64,000 bases of DNA. Source: Lycorma delicatula (Eukaryota; Arthropoda; Insecta; Hemiptera; Fulgoridae). Positions 47,346 through 58,761 of the stretch are shown piece by piece. Position numbers and translations under genes: made by a program. The notes beneath the pieces were generated by a model. It was not told the origin of the DNA and made no database searches. It saw only the letters and a program-made list of their open reading frames with translations. Each line of letters opens with the position of its first letter. Position 1 is the stretch's first letter. The stretch covers positions 113,535,937 to 113,599,936 of the forward strand of contig NC_134462.1 in the NCBI RefSeq assembly GCF_047948215.1, given 5' to 3'.

Positions 47346-47519
47346 CTGTTAAAATAATAAGGTACTGCCTGTGGTTTATCAGAACAACAGATATTGGTCA
47401 ACACAAAATCCACATGTCTTATATGAATAGCTACTACACTAACAGGAGATAGCCGTTTGATGTGCGATTTCTCGACGACGAATAGTGGGTTAGAAGTTTT
47501 TACGAAACCCTTGACAATC

Positions 47520-47855
47520 CAAGGCAATGTGCCCCAAATTGTTTGGAACACTATGAAATTTTTGGAAGAAATGTTTGGTGATCGTACGATCTCAAAAGGT
47601 CTGTGCCCTTCACGGTTCCCTGACTTATCGTTACCAGACTTCTTTCTTGGCTTTTTTTTGTTGTTGAAAAGACGTGTATATCGAGCAAACCCACGTACTC
47701 TACAAGACCTGTAGCGAGCCATTACTACAGAGATGAATTCCATCAGCCCTGATGTTCTTCTACGAACGGTATCAAAAAATATGATGCGACGGGTTCGGAC
47801 TTTACTTCAGGAAAATGGCACACATTTCCATCACCTGCTATAAGATATTACAAGT
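47520..47855 (+). pseudogene. rosa-like transposase C-terminal relic
   Basis: Plus strand, opened at NTMKFLEEMFGDRTISKG, then CPSRFPDLSLPDFFLGFF (third catalytic D in the 'PDLSLPDFF' block, about 47635) and RVYRANPRTLQDL. A stop at 47712-47714 breaks the frame, after which the expected end continues: ITTEMNSISPDVLLRT, MMRRVRTLLQENGTHFHHLL and a stop near 47843. QGNVPQ at 47520-47537 sits where the second catalytic 'QQDGxPxH' block belongs, so that aspartate is lost. Same group as 31262-32700 and 52711-54046, different family. Confidence 0.78.
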
Positions 47856-49214
47856 CATGCATAAAACTACTTTCCATGAATCAAATCAAACGTGAATATC
47901 TCTGTATTATAGTCCACAGTGGAATTGTAATGTTGAATATCATAATGTGGACAATAAAATGATCGAACTGTATCAAAATACTAGCTTTTTATATAACAGA
48001 ATTCCTTCTTGCAAAGTTGCTACCTTACGGAGTTAATTAACAGCACCTTCTTTTAAAAAATTATCAATAGCATTGTCGTTAATGTTATTTGTTTTAAAAA
48101 GATTACAAATTCCTTTAAATATTTAACCGGCAGATTCATTCCATTTAAATTTCATTTGTCCCAGTTTGTTGATTTTGTCAAATTTCGTATTTTAGTTCAA
48201 CTGTTTTGATATCACCGGCGATTAAGTTTATTTACTTAATTAAAGTTAGTGTGGAATCTTCTTGGAATGCTTGGACAGTTGTGAAAGGGGTTCCCGATTA
48301 GCTCAATTTTAGAGAGTTATTTTGACGAATTAAATTCAGTGGATCTCGGGACAGACGTGGGTCAAAATTCGATACTCTTTTGTTTAACAGTATCTATGAG
48401 TTATGAGATTAACACCTTTTGGTTTTTGTCTAATTTAGACTCAAAAGTAATCTATTAAAGTTGTTTAGCAGAGGAATAAAAAATAAGCAAGAATAAAGTT
48501 ATCTTTCTCGGTTAGTTAGAGTCAGGCGTAGGTTTCACAATTCCGCAGAACAGAAAAGTGAAGATGTCTGAAGAAGCTTAAGCAAAGTCAAGAAGCTGTG
48601 AATAATAGCCGTGGAAATGTCTGCCGAGACATTTGCAACACTGACATCCTGATAGAGACCTAGCTGATGACTGCGATAAATAATCAGTGTCTGAGAATCA
48701 AAAGATATCCCTTGATATTTCTATGAATTGTTTTCATGATCGCAATTCCCCTATAAGATTGAAATGTATGTTTTAAAGATCTCTGTTCCTCATTCTCATA
48801 AAAAAGTAATTTCATATCTGTAAGGTAAATATAAAAAAAAAATATCTTAATTATTATTAAAGGATAATAATTAAAAATAAAATTCTAATTGAGTTTTCAG
48901 CATTAGTGAGAATATATGAGCGCATATTTTTTTGGACAAATTTCTACAATTTGTTTTAGCATTTGTACGTTGAAGAAGGAAAGATCTATCAGTTTTTTTT
49001 TTTCAAGTGATATTAATTATATAATTTTTTTCTATATTAAGTATTTATAGACTTTTCTCTCGGAACAATGAAACAATGAAATTGAATGTCTAAAATTGAC
49101 TTGAAGGAGAGAAGCCCGTTTTGAATTGATTGTCACCCTATAGCAACTGCCGATATTGAAGATAATGATAAATTAATCTTTGCAGCGTTAAAAACGACCG
49201 TCAGGCTTTCGGTT
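47856..49214. other. Non-coding DNA, nothing identified
   Basis: Slightly less AT-rich at 48240-48700 but without a usable frame. One small hairpin at 48617-48636 (aaatgtct/agacattt with loop gccg). Confidence 0.4.
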
Positions 49215-49330
49215 TAACTGAAACCCGTGCGGTGTGAAACTCATGCTTTACCAGGACTCGAATCCAGACCCTCTGAATGTAAGGTAGTGCTATCACTCCG
49301 CGTAGTGACCGAAACTGCCACATGGAGGGT
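49215..49330 (-). repeat. SINE-B related tRNA-like element
   Basis: Minus strand: 'cactacgcggagtgatagcactac' (A-box region), 'cagagggtctggattcgagtcctgg' (B box gattcgagtcc), then 'taaagcatgagtttcacaccgc', which matches the SINE-B continuation 'tcaggcatggcatttttacacgc'. No clear poly(A) or target duplication. Confidence 0.55.
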
Positions 49331-50269
49331 GTATTCCCCTACGGGCCAGGATATATACAAATTACCAGGATATATTACAAATTATAGTCACTGAATTTAT
49401 ATTATTAAAAAACAAATATTATAATAATAATAAACAAATAACCTATTACATTGTTTTTAATGATTTAAATCAAAAATTGAAATTAGAATTTTATTTTAAA
49501 TCTGTTAGACATACACACACCCGCATGTTAATGCGCGCGCACATTCACAGATACTGATTTTTTTAAAAGTTACCTTGTTGAATATTAAATAATAAATTTT
49601 AAATAACGAGAAACACAATCTAATTTATTTAGGAATTTAACAAAAGTGTTATTTAATATATTATTAATTACGTATGGCTTTATTTGCATTATTAATTAAT
49701 CATAATTACTTTTTAATTACCAGATATTAATTTCCTTTGAATTCCATTACATAAACAATCCAAGTACGAATCTATATGGTAATTAAAATAATATGATAAC
49801 ACGACAGAACCTATGACTAAATTTACATATATTTTCTGCGATTTTGAGATTTAATTTCCAAATATTCTTAACAAAACAAAAGAGAGAAACAAAGAGAAAA
49901 GAAAAACAAAGTTGTGGTTTTGTACGAACGCTGGTAATGGAAACGCTGGAGTAGGTTCTACGCGAAAATTTATATTCCATTCAATGACGTTTACAAATTT
50001 TGATCAATTAATTTAATCTATTAATTAGAATAAAACAAAACGTAATCAAGAATTTTAAAACGAATGCAATCTATTTTTTAAAGGAAATTAAAATAAAATA
50101 GTTGTTACTTGTAAAATTAGTTGTTTTCGTAAATATCCTTTTAATCGACTTCAATAAAGGAAGCGTATCTTCTTCCGTATGTATTTTTATTTTATACTTG
50201 TTAACGTCTTAACTTTTTCCACTTACACAGAATTGGATTTTTTTTTTTTACTTTCCTGGCATCATAACT
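49331..50269. other. AT-rich DNA, no gene seen
   Basis: Nothing beyond background; the 65-residue minus frame at 49783 has no domain. Confidence 0.5.
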
Positions 50270-50900
50270 CTAGAGTCTCTCTAGGCTCTCTCTCTTTTTG
50301 TCTGTTTAGATTTCCGGAGAAATAGTTATATTATAACTATTTAAAAGATCAAGGGGGGGAGGCTGTTATAGAGCAAGGTCACCCTCAGTATCTTAAAATT
50401 TTGGCTCATTAAGGTCTTATTTTTTCTTAGGCACATTGTTAACAACTAAAAAATAATATTTCCAAAAAAAAACGTTTTTTGTAAAATCGCATTCCCACCC
50501 CAAAAAAAGGCTCTAAATAAACTTGTGGCTAAGTGAGTGTAGTACGTCATTGGTATCCCCTCTCACCACAAGGAGCGCTACTGTTGTACCCACGTACAGC
50601 AGTTGTAGTCGGCTGCTATATTTTAACGTCGCAAGTGAGCGGTAGAATTAAATAAATGAATAATATTTAAAGTGTAAAAAAATATTTAAAGTGGCCGCTA
50701 GTACCGCCACACCCGCGCAAATGAAATACGGAATGCCCGCGCGCTTTAGTTGGAATCATTGAATTAAATAAACAAAAAATATTATATTTAAATAAAATGA
50801 TAAATATTTTAAATTAATTAGAGTGTAAGCCGTACATCAGAAAAAAGTCGCGTGAGGGGAAAGTTCTACAACTGTGTTGTCAGCTCTTTTTTTTTTTTTA
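50270..50900 (+). repeat. Dispersed repeat DR4, copy 1
   Basis: Shares with 62150-62400: 'agg.gtt.tag.gcaa.ga/gatcactctcagtat', 'attgaattaaataaac.aaa.atatta.atttaaataaaatgataaatattttaaatta', and the end 'cgcgtga.gg.aaagttctacaac...gttgtcag.ttttt'. The copy here has extra sequence (50480-50745) with GC-rich 'cgccacacccgcgcaa' text in the middle. Confidence 0.65.
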
Positions 50901-50989
50901 ATTTTATGTACATTTTGTCAGTTATTTATAATTTTCTGTTTCGTAATGTGTACGATGCACTCTGTTCAACCAGTGAAAAATAAACCGCC

Positions 50990-51252
50990 CGCGCGACCAA
51001 GTGAAATGAGGACGATATGTATGACATGTAAATGAGATGTAGTTTTATAGAGATCCAGGCCGACCACTTCTGAGACATGTGATTAATTGAAACCCATCCA
51101 CCAAAATACTCTGGTATCCACTCTCCAGTACTCAAATCCGTAAAAAAGCAACTAATTTTTACTAAGATTTGAATCTCAGAATCTTCTACTTTGAAAATCA
51201 GCTGTTAATAACTGATTTGCGGCGACGAGTTTACCACTACACCAGCCGTTGG
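50990..51252 (-). mobile_element. SINE-A, older copy
   Basis: Minus strand: A box 'tggtgtagtggtaaactcg', B-box region 'gattcaaatctta', 'gagtgg.taccagagtattttggtgga.gggtttcaattaatcaca', then 'aagtggtcggcctgg' and the start of the tail. The palindrome at the anticodon position is decayed ('aatcagttattaacagctgatt'). The 3' tail is missing. Confidence 0.75.
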
Positions 51253-51860
51253 GGCCGTATACCGTTGGGGTATTTAAAGAATATAATTAAAATATCTGAA
51301 AAATATTTTTTGGTAATTTTCCATAATTTTTTTCGATTGTAATGGCTTATACGGGTTTCAAAAACACTGAAAATTACAGATATACTCCCACTTATTATAT
51401 TTCTTATCGCTTGACCGATTAACACCTAAATCGTCTCAAGGAATAGGATTTTGGAATTAAGGCATGTGAAATAAGGTAAAATGACAAGGTCAAAGTCAAA
51501 TTTATTAAACCAGTTCCCCATAGGTTGCCGAAGTTAAGAACACCAGGTAAATTTCACAGCATATTTTGGCACTTTTTTTAAAAAATAATAATAAGAAAAA
51601 TAATAATCTTTTTAATGATGTAGTCAGGTTGTTATAAAAAAAGCTATCGGCCTCTACCCTTCCACTTACTATATGATCAAAAATTGAAGTATTATGATAT
51701 TCTAACTGTTCCATTTTCTAAAATTTTGTACTTTCAAAAAAAATAATTATCTATGAGAGAAGAAGCTGTTCAAGCCTTTACACTCTCAATTAAAAAAACT
51801 TAAATTAATCGATATACAAACATTTATCCCTCCAAAATGTGTTGTAAGATATCAAAAAAA
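51253..51860. other. AT-rich DNA, nothing identified
   Basis: No gene or repeat recognised. Confidence 0.5.
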
Positions 51861-52452
51861 AATCTAATTTAGATACCACGTTACTTCCTTTACGCCTATT
51901 AAATTACATATACACTTTTTTTTTAATGAAAGATACATACTCGTAAAATTTTATTACGTTAATAACTTCAGATATTTTTTCGTTTTTTTTTTGTTTTTTT
52001 TTTGTTATTGTGATTGAATTATTATTTACCGTAAGTTTTATTTAATAATCATTAATAAATCAATATATTTAAAAAATAAAAAACGTTAAAAAAAAGGAGA
52101 TGAAGTCTGATTCGATCCGATGTGCCTTCCCCTTGTAAGATCCACATATTTAATTAATTAAACTTTTATTTGGCTATAACTCTGGAACGATGAAAACAAG
52201 TACCACTTATAATATATCGTTGTGAAGCGCTCAATGAGAGCTTATTACTGCAGTTAAGAGAAAGTCAAAAATCCAATTTTTTTTGGATTTTAAGCTTTTC
52301 TGGACACTTTTGGTTCAGTCCATTGCAATCAAAAGGGGAGCTGCACAACTAGATGTTACAACAGTTCTAAATTCAAAATGTCAACATTCTACGGCTAATT
52401 GTTTTTGAGTTATGCGAGATACATATTTACGTACAGACATCACACCGAAACG
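51861..52452 (+). repeat. Dispersed repeat DR1, copy C
   Basis: Begins 'aatctaatttagataccacgttacttcctttacgcc', contains 'cgatccgatgtgccttccccttgtaaga', 'tggctataactctggaacgatgaaaacaagtaccactta', 'tcaatgagagcttattactgcagtt', 'gttcagtccattgcaatcaaaaggggag' and ends in 'tacgtacagacatcacaccgaaac'. Its last 100 bases, present in copies A, B and D, are missing. Confidence 0.85.
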
Positions 52453-52710
52453 AGGCTTCTACCCCTCAGCATCTAAACTGAAATGTTTGCTGTATTGAAC
52501 AATTTCAAATAACACCCTCCAACACAAAAGTTACACAAATTATATTTTTTAACGTTTAGTAAAATAAATGTCTTCTAGAAACGCTATTTATTGTATTTAT
52601 GGGTAATAGCGGCACATGACCACCACCGGATGAAACTGGATCTTATTCCTAATAGCGTATTTCATAAAATAATACCATAATAGTTTATAGATTGTATAAA
52701 TATTATTATA
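52453..52710. other. Spacer between DR1 copy C and the rosa-like transposon
   Basis: No recognisable feature. Its last two bases (ta, 52709-52710) are the left half of the transposon's TA duplication. Confidence 0.5.
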
Positions 52711-54046
52711 CAGGTTTATCATAAAAGAATGGTGCGGTTTCAGTAATTCATAGGAAGATTGTAGGGAAATTTCTAGATGTTATATTGGTATTCCTGAAAG
52801 CCTCCAATCCAAAATTTTGTTTATCAGCAGTTGTAACCACAACGTCAGTTCTTCTATTGTTGTTGCGGTGAGTTTAGTGAGTTTTAGTATGTTCTCGGAT
52901 AAAGACAAAGCAAAGTGTGTTTTATTGATGGCTGAATTAAAATCCGTAATTTTAGTTAAACATGCGTTTCGACGTGAATTCGGAAGAGATCCGCCACACA
53001 AAACTAACATAACACGTTGGTTCAAACGATTCGAAGAAACTGGATCGGTTAAGAAACAAATCAACCGGCAGACCAAGTGTACCGGACGAAACGGTTGAAC
53101 TAATTAGACGATCGGCAATTAGAATTCCCGGTCGGAAGTCCATCCCCCGTCGAAGCGTCGAATCAGGCATTCCAAAATCAACAGTTCACAAAGTTTTACA
53201 TAAAAAACTGAAATTAAACGCTTATAAAATCCAGATACTGCAGGAATTGAAACCCGATGATGGTGTAAAACGTTATAATTTCGCTGTTGAAATGACGGAC
53301 AGAATACTTGAAAACGAATCATTTTTAGATGATATAATTTTTACAGACGAAGCTACATGCCATGTGAATGGGTGTGTTAACAGACACAATTCACGAGTGT
53401 GGGGCTCTGAAAACCCACACGCAATTATCGAGAAACAACGCGATTCGCCTAAAGTTAATGTTTGGTGTGGTATGATGAAAAATCGTGTTAATAGGGCCTT
53501 TCTTCTTTGCTGAAAAAACAATTAATGGAGTTGTGTATCTTGACATGTTAACCGATTATTGCTTTCCTCAGCCGGATGAACCTGAAAACATTCATAGACT
53601 TCATATCCAACAAGATCTCCCCCGCACTTCAATACATCGGTCACGGACGCTTTGAACGAAAAATTTGGGGATCGATGGATAAGCCGGCAAGGACCCATAC
53701 TTTGGCATCCAAATAGTCCAGACCTAACACCTTGCGATTTTTTCTTGGGGGTGTACATCAAAAGCGTTGTTTATACACAAAAAATTCGCGACCTAAACCG
53801 CTTAAAAAATAAGATTAATGAAGCAATGACAACCATTAACGAAGAAATGTTAACTAATGTTTGGAGAGAAGTTGAGTACCGTTTGAACATTTGTCGAGCG
53901 ACTAAGGGCGCACATATTGAAATTTATTAATTATGTAAAAAATGTTTGAGACGACAAATTTGAAAAATAAAAAACATAAATTGTAAGTAATTCTGTTTTA
54001 ATTTAAACCATGTTCAAAACCGCACCATTCTTTTATGATAACCCTG
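52711..54046 (+). mobile_element. rosa/mariner-type DNA transposon, structurally complete, 1336 bp
   Basis: 30-base terminal inverted repeats: caggtttatcataaaagaat followed by ggtgcggttt at 52711-52740, and its reverse complement with a single mismatch at 54017-54046. TA lies on both sides (52709-52710 and 54047-54048), the target duplication of the IS630-Tc1-mariner superfamily. The interior is one transposase gene with frameshifts. Intact ends mean it could in principle still be moved by a transposase supplied elsewhere. Confidence 0.95.
52889..53930 (+). pseudogene. Transposase of the 52711 element (frameshifted)
   Basis: Cuts and pastes the element in intact relatives. The start ATG (52889) gives MFSDKDKAKCVLLMAELKS, then an N-terminal helix-turn-helix region (FRREFGRDPPHKTNITRWFK). 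A frameshift near 53060 ends this frame at 53098; the protein resumes in another frame through RRSVESGIPKSTVHKVL and NAYKIQILQELKPDDG. The open part from 53247 has IIFTDEATCHVNG (first catalytic D, 53346-53348), VNRHNSRVWGSENPH and VNVWCGM. HIQQDLPRTS holds the second D (53614-53616), SPDLTPCDFFLG the third (53736-53738). The spacing of about 39 residues, allowing for an indel, fits DD41D/rosa-like better than DD34D. It ends GAHIEIY then TAA. Confidence 0.88.
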
Positions 54047-54096
54047 TACTTTCCCGGCTGTGGTGATACATGATATTAAGAAAATGGTATTTTTTT

Positions 54097-54650
54097 ACTT
54101 CCTTGTACGAAGTAAAGGAAGTACTGTGATTGCGAAAAATTTCAGATTTCAACGGAAAAATCCGTTTTGACTATTTTCAGCATGACGTGTATACGGACGT
54201 ATGTATCTCGCATAACTCAAGGAACGATTAGCCGTAAAATCTTGAAAGATTGGATTTGGGACTGTTGTTACATCTAGTTGTGGATCCCCCTTTTTGATTA
54301 CAATCGACTGGACCAAAAGTGTGCAAAAAAGCCCAAAATCCGAAACATTTGGATTTTGGACTTTCTCTTAACTGCAGTAATAAGCCCTCATTGAGAGCTT
54401 TTCAACTACTTATTATAAGTGGTACTTATCTCATTGGTTCTAGAGTTATAGCTAAATAACATTTTAATTAATGAAATATTTTGATCTTACAATGGGAAGG
54501 CACATTGATTCGAATCCGACTTCATTTCCTTTTTTTTTAAATTTAAATATATAAATTTGTTAATAAAAATATTTACCTATGATTGTAAAAGAATGTGTAT
54601 ATGCAGTTTAATAGGTGTACAAGGAAGTTATGAAGTGTCCACATCAGATT
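54097..54650 (-). repeat. Dispersed repeat DR1, copy D (inverted)
   Basis: Reverse complement of copies A-C, complete: its plus-strand left end is 'acttccttgtacgaagtaaa' and its right end 'gtgtccacatcagatt'. The rosa-like transposon therefore lies between an inverted pair of DR1 elements. Confidence 0.88.
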
Positions 54651-56232
54651 TTTTTAAGTTTCGTACCTTCAGGAGAATTAAAAAAATTTAACAAAAACAA
54701 ATTTAAATAAACTCTAAATAATTTGCGAAAAAACCTTTTATTCGAATCCTTCCAAGTCCAAAAATTTATTTTTGTCAGAGGGATGTTTGAAAATATGCTT
54801 TCCTTGTTTGTTTAATATGCTTTCCTTTGAGTATAGGAGCCCCAAAAATGAAAAAAAAAATTCATAATTTCAAATTGTTAATGCTCAAAAGTATTTTGTT
54901 AAACAATAAAGGTACTAAAATACCTTAAAACTTAACTCTTGATGGGGAACTCCAAATTTTAAAATAAAAAAAAAAATTAGAAATTTAGAAATAAACATTT
55001 TTACATAAAGATGTGGAAAAAAGAATTCGTAATTTTGTTTTTCAATTAAAACGAAATCATTTTATCATAGAGATACAAATATAGCCGGCAATTCACCGCC
55101 GGTATTTTTTTTTAAAAACCCACAAAAAGCCGATTTATTTACAAAATGAATACTAATGAAGAAAACTGCGTGCTACCACCGCATATTTACAATTAGTTTT
55201 TAAGTATTAAGTGAATACCTAACACAACAGTTACATATATATGTCTGTATGTGGGGTATTAAAGAAATAGCCCAGTCATTTAACATACTTAAATATGCAG
55301 ACGCTTACAATAAATTACGATTGTCGCATTTTATGCAAAGTACAGCTGCTGCGGAGAACTTTTTTTTATTTCAAATAGTACAGTAAGGAATGTTGAAGAG
55401 GTTTTAAAAATACACTTTAACACGTTTAGAAAATCTTACTCGCTCCACGGAAATAATTTACTAAGAAATCATAACATCGAAGTACAATAATGAGCAAGTA
55501 CTAAAAATCATATACGCTTAAAATATTACCTATTCGTATTTAAATCTATTAAACATATTCTTCGTTACAAAAAAAAAAAAACATTTTATTTTAAATGCTC
55601 TTAAATATATTACTATGTTAATACGAAGGACTTAAAGTAACTTTGTTCTTTTGGTTTTAAAGACTTAAATAAAACGAGTACAATAGAATCTATAATTTAT
55701 AAATTTTACGAATTTATTAACATAATTTATCAAAGCGGATTTATTAGCATTTATTAAATACTAAAAATTTATTTTATTAGGTAAACTGTACTGACCCTAT
55801 TTAAAATCCATATACATTGCAACATTACTTTGATTAGAATTTTTTTGTTAAATCCCACCAGATCTGCTAAATCACTTCGAAGGAGGAAGATAAAAAAATA
55901 GTGGTAAAATTCTACCGTATTTAATTTTTTTTTTAAAGAAAATATTCACTAACTTGGGTTTCAAAACACTTCGTGATAATTTAAATTATATTCAATAAAA
56001 ACAATTAGAAATTAAATTGTTTAATTTAACAGCTAACAAATATAAATTAATGAAATTATTAAAAATATAACGCTACAAAAAAAAGCATAATAAATAATCA
56101 AGTAAAAGGATTATTTGTTGTAAAAATGAAGCTCTTGAAATAGATATGAAAATTTTCTTTGAAAAGTACTTCGAGATTTATTCACCAAAATGTGTTTATT
56201 TTACCAATAATCAGCGATATATATTAAAAATA
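54651..56232. other. AT-rich DNA; short dispersed repeat at 54825-54900
   Basis: Bases 54825-54900 ('tttgagtataggagccccaaaaatgaaaaaaaaa...ttaatgctcaaaa') match 13460-13530 ('cttgagtatgggagctcccaaaattaaaaaaaaa...ttaatgctgaaaa'). Otherwise nothing identified. Confidence 0.55.
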
Positions 56233-56752
56233 AATCTGATGTAGACACCACATGACTTCCTTGTACGCCTATTTATATACACATTTTTTTAAAACGAAAA
56301 GTACATAAAATTTTATTTTATTAGTAACTTCTGATTTTTTTAATTTTTTTTTGTTATTATTGAAGTATTAGTTATTGTAAAACTTTTTAATAATTTTTAT
56401 AAAATATTTAGTTATTAACAAATCAATATATTTAAATTAAAAAAAAGTTCAAAACAAAAAAAGAAATCAAACAAAAAGGAAGTCGCATTCGAACCGATGT
56501 GCCTTCCCCTTGTAAAATCCAAATATTTCATTAATTAAAATTTTACTTGGCTATAACTCTGGAACCAATGAAAATAAATACCACTTATGATATATTGTTA
56601 AAAAACACTCAATGAGTGCTTATTACTGCAGTTATGCGACATACATACGTACAGACTTCACGCCGAAACTAGTCAAAATGGGTATTTCCGTTGAAATCTG
56701 AAAACCGAAATTTTTCACGATTACAATACTTCATTTACTTCGTACAAGGAAG
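56233..56752 (+). repeat. Dispersed repeat DR1, copy A (520 bp)
   Basis: Starts 'atctgatgtagacaccacatgacttccttgtacg' and ends 'acttcgtacaaggaagt'. The motif acttccttgtacg near the left end is the exact reverse complement of the right end cgtacaaggaagt, so the element has 13-base inverted termini set about 20 bases in on the left. No coding capacity. It behaves like a MITE. Confidence 0.85.
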
Positions 56753-56870
56753 TAATTCCTAAACTTGAGAAAGACGGGTGAGAAAAAGAAAAGTATGTGC
56801 GCGCGCGTGCGCACACACGCACATACAGATCTTAATCACTATCAGAGTGACTGATAGGTTCCGAAACTTT

Positions 56871-57496
56871 TCGTTATCGGGTGTCGGATGACGAAAGATT
56901 TTGCCCTGATTTTTGCGCCTTGGTAAAATTAAGGCAAACTGTAATTCTTCGAATCCAATTAAGGGGTAAATTTAATGGTTTACCCCTGTTTAGTGGAATT
57001 ATTAACTAAAAATAATTCTCAAACTTACGGATTTCGTAGTTTAATAAAAACGAAACATATCAATATCTGTCAGAATTAAACACTAGGTATTAAACGAAAC
57101 AAAAATCTCCAATATTATAAAACAAAAGAATTAAATATTTTAGAAAAATAATAAATACGAAGAGAAACCATAAAACCAACTTAAAAACTTCGAAATTCTT
57201 AAGTTTGTATTTCTTTTTGTGTAGACTTCATTCATATTGGTTTACTCAGAACATAAATGTGTTTATTACCAATTTAACAAAATTATTTTACGCCTGCCTT
57301 TCGACTTCAAATCTTTGTAGTTTATCCCATATTTCTCAATTTCTGGAACCTATTTTATTTGATCTTATAGGTCAAATTTCTGTAAAACCACTAAACATAC
57401 CCCTTAATTTGGGCCCAAGAAATACAGTATAACTTAATTTTACCGAAGGCTCAGAAATCAGGGTGAAATCTTTCGCCAACCGACACTCGCTAACGA
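56871..57496. mobile_element. MITE with long terminal inverted repeats, 626 bp
   Basis: Left end 'tcgttatcgggtgtcggatgacgaaagatttt.ccctgatttttg.gcctt.ggtaaaattaag' mirrors the right end (reverse complement 'tcgttagcgagtgtcggttggcgaaagatttcaccctgatttctgagccttcggtaaaattaag'). Similarity continues for about 110 bases per arm ('ccaattaaggggta.attta.tggttt'). The 75-residue plus frame at 57205-57432 overlaps the right arm and is not conserved with anything I know. Superfamily not assignable without its autonomous partner. Confidence 0.85.
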
Positions 57497-58749
57497 AGCA
57501 ATTCTGAACTTATTTTATACTTTGTTCTTTATTTTCACCAGTAGAATATTTTCTAGAACTGAAAATTCTTAGTGAATTAACTGTATATATAAGTATATAA
57601 AATCTGTAAAGTTCCTTTACCGAAGTGAAAAGTTATTCATTTATTATCTACTAAGTTTTGCATGTCTACAATGTTTTTATTGTGCAGAGTTGTTACTAGT
57701 CTTCGAAAGTAAGAATTTATCACTTATTCTTGTGAACCGCCATCAGCTGTTTCAGAGGCCCGATATACTCTCATTCTTTTAGCTAAGAAAGGTTTCTCTT
57801 CCTCTTGAAAAACTTACTTTGGAAACTTACTCTTTACTTCTCTTTTTGGAAAGAATATTTTTTCAACTTTTGACAATGCAAAATAACAATCTAACCCATA
57901 TAAGTTCGCTAAATGTACTTATTTAAACTAATTACAATAATAATAATAATAACTATTATTATTAAAAAAATATTAAGTATTTTATAAATATTCATAAAAT
58001 AAAAAAATATTAATTTTATATATATAAGTAAAAGGATTTTTTTTCTTTAATGACTATCTTTAATATCTTAGCCCCTGTTACGAAAATCATGATAATTCTG
58101 ATATAAGATAATGTCCAAACCTGTAAGATATAAATCTGCAAAGTTTTATTAAAATTTGCCTCGTAGATTTTGCGTCATGCACGCACAGTAACGACCCTAG
58201 TTATTATTTTATTATATGTAAATAGATAAAGTAGAGTAATTTTTAAAAAATATATATTTTTAATTTATTTTCTTTAAATAATAGCGTAAATAAAAACAGG
58301 TGTAAGGAAAAATCTTGAAATCGATAAAGAAACTAGTTTTCAAAATACAAATTCAGCTTCTCAGTGCCATAAAATTATAGCAATTCTGATACCTTTTCTA
58401 TTTCCATCTGAATTTCCTTTATGCATTTATACATTATTGTGTGTTTATCTAAATATATTTTTGATTTTAGTACATATTTGTTTTTTCATAACTGTTTTTT
58501 TCGAAACTGAATTTTCCCAGGAATAAATTTTTAAGAAATAATATCCTTACTGGTATTTTAATGACCGTTGGAGATCCTTAATTAAGATAATAAAAGCATA
58601 AATAAATCAGATTTTAAATTAATTTTTTTTTTGATTTCTTTGTCTAATGATAAATAGTTATGTTTCTATGATTTAAATCATTGTAAATATTTGTATTAAT
58701 TTGTCACTTTAGTATTTTACTGTTATAGCGTATGGACAAATATTCTAGG
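57497..58749. other. AT-rich DNA, no gene seen
   Basis: A segment around 58065-58200 ('tacgaaaatcatgataattctgat...gtcatgcacgcacagtaacgaccctag') has a leader-like look but no termini. Nothing else. Confidence 0.4.
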
Positions 58750-58761
58750 CTGTAGATGTAA

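Noticed and set aside
47081..47743. 220-residue minus-strand open frame, the longest in the window
   Set aside because: Its N-terminal part is the antisense of the plus-strand transposase relic at 47520-47855, its C-terminal part reads through an AT microsatellite, and another minus-strand frame (47181-47345) looks far more protein-like.
53522..53761. Minus-strand frame inside the rosa-like transposon
   Set aside because: Antisense of the transposase C-terminal region with SPDLTPCDFF on the plus strand.
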